The notes under the pieces: generated by a model
Database searches by the model: none
What the model saw: the letters and a program-made list of their open reading frames with translations, nothing else
What the model was told of the DNA's origin: nothing
DNA from: an uncultured Bacilli bacterium
Lineage (GTDB): Bacteria > Bacillota_I > Bacilli_A > RF39 > UBA660
Assembly (NCBI GenBank): GCA_947627675.1
Contig: CANQWY010000008.1
Span: 1-40,621 of the forward strand
DNA: 40,621 nucleotides
Direction of reading: 5' to 3'
Translations under genes and position numbers: made by a program
In this document: piece after piece, positions 39,092-40,621 of the stretch
Layout of the letters: every line of letters begins with the position of its first letter
Position numbering within the stretch: position 1 is the stretch's first letter

Positions 39092-39118
39092 GCTAGTCTC
39101 AATTGACTAGCTTTTTTT
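39092..39118 (+). terminator. Terminator of the late/lysis operon
   Basis: GCTAGTC and GACTAGC form a perfect 7-bp stem with TCAATT loop followed by seven T residues, just after the endolysin stop. It ends the rightward late transcript before the convergent leftward genes. Confidence 0.9.
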
Positions 39119-39127
39119 ATTAATAAA

Positions 39128-39616
39128 TTATCTATAATCAGTAAAAATATAATCACATTTTATAATATCTGCATCGGTGTCTAAATCTAAATCAGATAAA
39201 TCATCTTCAGTAATATCATTATTAATTTCATATAAAATTTTATATGAAGAATATCTATAATTACCATCTATATTATCATTTAATTCTATTTCATCATAAA
39301 ATTTAGTAGCATCTTCTATATTATTAAATATTTTATTATTTTCAAAATTACTATAAGTAACATCACCATTATAATACCAATCGTTGCCTTTTAAAGTACA
39401 AGAATATTCATTACTATGAACTAAATATTTTTTCATTTTCTTTTCCTCCTTAAAATTATAAATAGAATTTCGTAAAAACTGTGCCTTACTTAAATTATAC
39501 ATTTTTAACATTTCATTTAAATCTATCATCTCATCTTTATTTAAATCTACACTAAATGTGGATTTATGCTCTTTAATGTAACTTCGTATGTATTTTGATT
39601 GATTAAATTTTTCCAT
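39128..39616 (-). CDS. RHH-type regulator fused to small domain, two starts
   Basis: This 162-aa protein has residues 14-58 (STFSVDLNKDEMIDLNEMLK, then NLSKAQFLRNSIYNF) that look like a ribbon-helix-helix DNA-binding domain. From residue 61 a second, acidic domain begins with MKKYLVHSNEYSCTLKGNDW. The DNA encoding KEEK at the joint is a perfect AAGGAGG eight bases before this internal ATG (coordinate 39436). A separate 102-aa protein (39128-39436) is therefore probably made as well. It belongs to the leftward cargo operon next to attR and may bind the dyad upstream of that operon. Confidence 0.7.
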   Translation of the reverse strand: MEKFNQSKYIRSYIKEHKSTFSVDLNKDEMIDLNEMLKMYNLSKAQFLRNSIYNFKEEKKMKKYLVHSNEYSCTLKGNDWYYNGDVTYSNFENNKIFNNIEDATKFYDEIELNDNIDGNYRYSSYKILYEINNDITEDDLSDLDLDTDADIIKCDYIFTDYR

Positions 39617-39628
39617 AGTTATTTCCCC

Positions 39629-39913
39629 CTAATCTATACCATATCTGTCAAAATTTACATAACTTTGTCCAATTTGGTTTAAACAAGTTTTTTTAAATAA
39701 ATTTTCTTTATGAGAGTTGTCATTTAATTTTATAGAACCTTCTGTTTCATATTCGTATATATTTTTGAATTTAGCTAATTTTCTCATTTTTGCATTTGTT
39801 TTAACAATTTTTGTAAATATAAATGTTGTTGGTTCAGTTATATCAAAATTATCTCTTATATATTCAACAATCTCTTCATAAGTACCCTTCATTTCTAATT
39901 TAATTTCTTTCAT
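39629..39913 (-). CDS. Hypothetical protein of the leftward cargo operon
   Basis: This 94-aa basic protein begins MKEIKLEMKGTYEEIVEYIR and has a beta-like middle (TTFIFTKIVKTNAKMRKLAK). It is the first gene after a strong promoter on the minus strand and precedes the RHH-type gene by 12 bp. The site is AGAGG at 8 bases. The function is unknown; expression from the prophage is likely. Confidence 0.65.
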   Translation of the reverse strand: MKEIKLEMKGTYEEIVEYIRDNFDITEPTTFIFTKIVKTNAKMRKLAKFKNIYEYETEGSIKLNDNSHKENLFKKTCLNQIGQSYVNFDRYGID

Positions 39914-39943
39914 AGTTCATTCCTCTTTCTTCATTACAGTCAT

Positions 39944-39972
39944 ATTGTACCACATTACTCGGGTAATGTCAA
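39944..39972 (-). promoter_or_regulatory. Leftward cargo promoter with 18-bp operator in its spacer
   Basis: On the minus strand TTGACA and TACAAT are separated by exactly 17 bases. A palindrome with 7-bp arms, ACATTAC-4-GTAATGT (39952-39969), fills the spacer and overlaps both boxes. A DNA-binding protein there would block the promoter. The RHH-type product of the same operon is the obvious candidate, giving autoregulation. Confidence 0.8.
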
Positions 39973-39989
39973 TACCTTTTTGAAAATTT

Positions 39990-40481
39990 TCATTTTTTGT
40001 ATTTCAATATTTCTTCGTTCCACCCGTCATATTTTGATTTTAGGTACTTTCTAGTGTAATTTATCATATTTTGTATATTTATACCAAAATCATATTTATT
40101 GTGGCATCTTGAACAAGCGCATACAATATTTTCAGGTATTCCTAAACCAAGTTGACTGCGTTTTATATAGTGACTATTGGCACATGATAAAGGTACAGGT
40201 GTATGACAGTATATACATCTATGATTATCTCTTTCCCATACTATCTTTTTTACTTTCATTGGAATATCAGTTGCTTTAGTTGATTTATGCTTATGATCCT
40301 TAATTTTTGCACAATATTTTTGATTTATTGTGAACTTCTGATTTGTTGTGAATTTCACAATTTTATATTCCTTGTGTTCACAATCGTTGCAACTATTGAA
40401 TGTTATTTCTTTTTTTAATAAGTTACAGTAGACATATTTTCTTCCTTTTTTAGTTTTGACTTTTAAATTTATACAATTCAT
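39990..40481 (-). CDS. HNH endonuclease
   Basis: The product is 163 aa. The N-terminal third has Cys pairs (MNCINLK, YCNLL, NSCNDCEHKEY) that could bind zinc. The C-terminal half is an HNH nuclease domain: VWERDNHRCIYCHTPVPLSC, SHYIKRSQLGLG and NIVCACSRCHNKYD, with the two CxxC zinc pairs framing the His catalytic region. HNH proteins often assist terminase cutting, but this one lies apart from the terminase and reads leftward beside attR. It could equally be a homing or cargo nuclease. Confidence 0.82.
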   Translation of the reverse strand: MNCINLKVKTKKGRKYVYCNLLKKEITFNSCNDCEHKEYKIVKFTTNQKFTINQKYCAKIKDHKHKSTKATDIPMKVKKIVWERDNHRCIYCHTPVPLSCANSHYIKRSQLGLGIPENIVCACSRCHNKYDFGINIQNMINYTRKYLKSKYDGWNEEILKYKK

Positions 40482-40483
40482 AT

Positions 40484-40504
40484 TTTACCTCTTATTTACC
40501 TCTT
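40484..40504. repeat. Tandem TTTACCTCTT repeats, right putative integrase arm sites
   Basis: TTTACCTCTT occurs at 40484 and 40495, with the same 11-bp period as the pair at 67 and 78. The pair overlaps the region just upstream of the HNH gene start. It is the likely right arm of the attachment region. Confidence 0.5.
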
Positions 40505-40523
40505 GTTTTTAAGATTTTATAGG

Positions 40524-40552
40524 TAAACAAAAAGTTATATATAAACAAAAAG
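40524..40552. repeat. TAAACAAAAAG direct repeats near attR
   Basis: TAAACAAAAAG is present at 40524-40534 and 40542-40552, 18 bp apart. The first copy extends to GGTAAACA, the inverse of the TGTTTACC in the left arm repeats. These may be further integrase or excision-factor sites. The rest of 40482-40609 is AT-rich and has no gene. Confidence 0.4.
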
Positions 40553-40609
40553 CCTTGTTTTTTAATACATTAGAGTTTATTAAAACTTATAAAATATGTT
40601 AAGAATATT

Positions 40610-40621
40610 TCCTATCGGGGA
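40610..40621. repeat. Right end repeat, putative attR core
   Basis: The last 12 bases, tcctatcgggga, exactly repeat the first 12. They are GC-richer than the surrounding DNA and lie outside the arm-like repeats, as an integration core would. Confidence 0.6.

Overview
The window looks like one complete temperate siphovirus (prophage) genome of a very AT-rich Bacillota-type host. The same 12 bases, tcctatcgggga, begin and end it. A tyrosine recombinase gene abuts the left copy. Between the ends lie a lysogeny switch, replication and recombination genes, a long run of small accessory genes, a head-tail-lysis block and a short leftward cargo block. TAA, TAG and TGA all act as stops. Most genes have AGGAGG-type ribosome binding sites. 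Host identity below this level is inference.

Layout. 1-2500: integrase, ImmA-like protease, membrane protein and CI-like repressor, all leftward. 2500-2855: divergent promoters with dyad operators, then a Cro-like gene. 3.5-9.0 kb: replication and recombination (DnaD/DUF6291-like protein, Sak3/DUF1071-like annealing protein, PD-(D/E)XK nuclease, SSB, NinB-like, RusA). 9.0-16.1 kb: about two dozen small, mostly unknown genes, several with zinc knuckles, plus RtcB RNA ligase and an SPFH protein. 16.1-18.5 kb: late-regulator-like protein, nucleotidyltransferase, zinc protein and an ATP-dependent RNA ligase. 18.5-19.0 kb: a large structured non-coding RNA. 19.0-37.8 kb: a tRNA, terminase, portal, minor capsid protein, a second related structured RNA, scaffold, capsid, connector, tail and fibre genes. 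37.8-39.1 kb: lysis. 39.1-40.5 kb: leftward RHH-type, unknown and HNH genes.

The most striking content is a probable start-codon reassignment system. The single tRNA (19480-19555) has the body of a bacterial initiator tRNA: unpaired C1 x A72, A11:U24, and T-arm and acceptor sequence as in tRNA-fMet. Its anticodon is CGU instead of CAU, so it pairs with ACG. Directly downstream, eight late genes have a Shine-Dalgarno sequence followed at normal spacing by ACG, with no usable ATG, GTG or TTG. They are a small pre-terminase gene, portal, major capsid, a connector protein, tail terminator, tail tube, tape measure and distal tail protein. The ACG starts restore the expected N-termini of these families. 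Genes outside the morphogenesis block use ATG, GTG or TTG. The simplest reading is that the phage supplies its own initiator so that key structural proteins are made only when its late operon is expressed.

Other notable points are a likely +1 frameshift (CCC TAA) adding an Ig-like domain to the capsid protein, a terminase small-large fusion, and two related structured RNAs with self-complementary hairpin loops. The phage also has an RNA-repair set (RtcB, RlaP-like nucleotidyltransferase, RNA ligase) that could protect the unusual tRNA. Functions are assigned from motifs and remembered family patterns; no database search was run.
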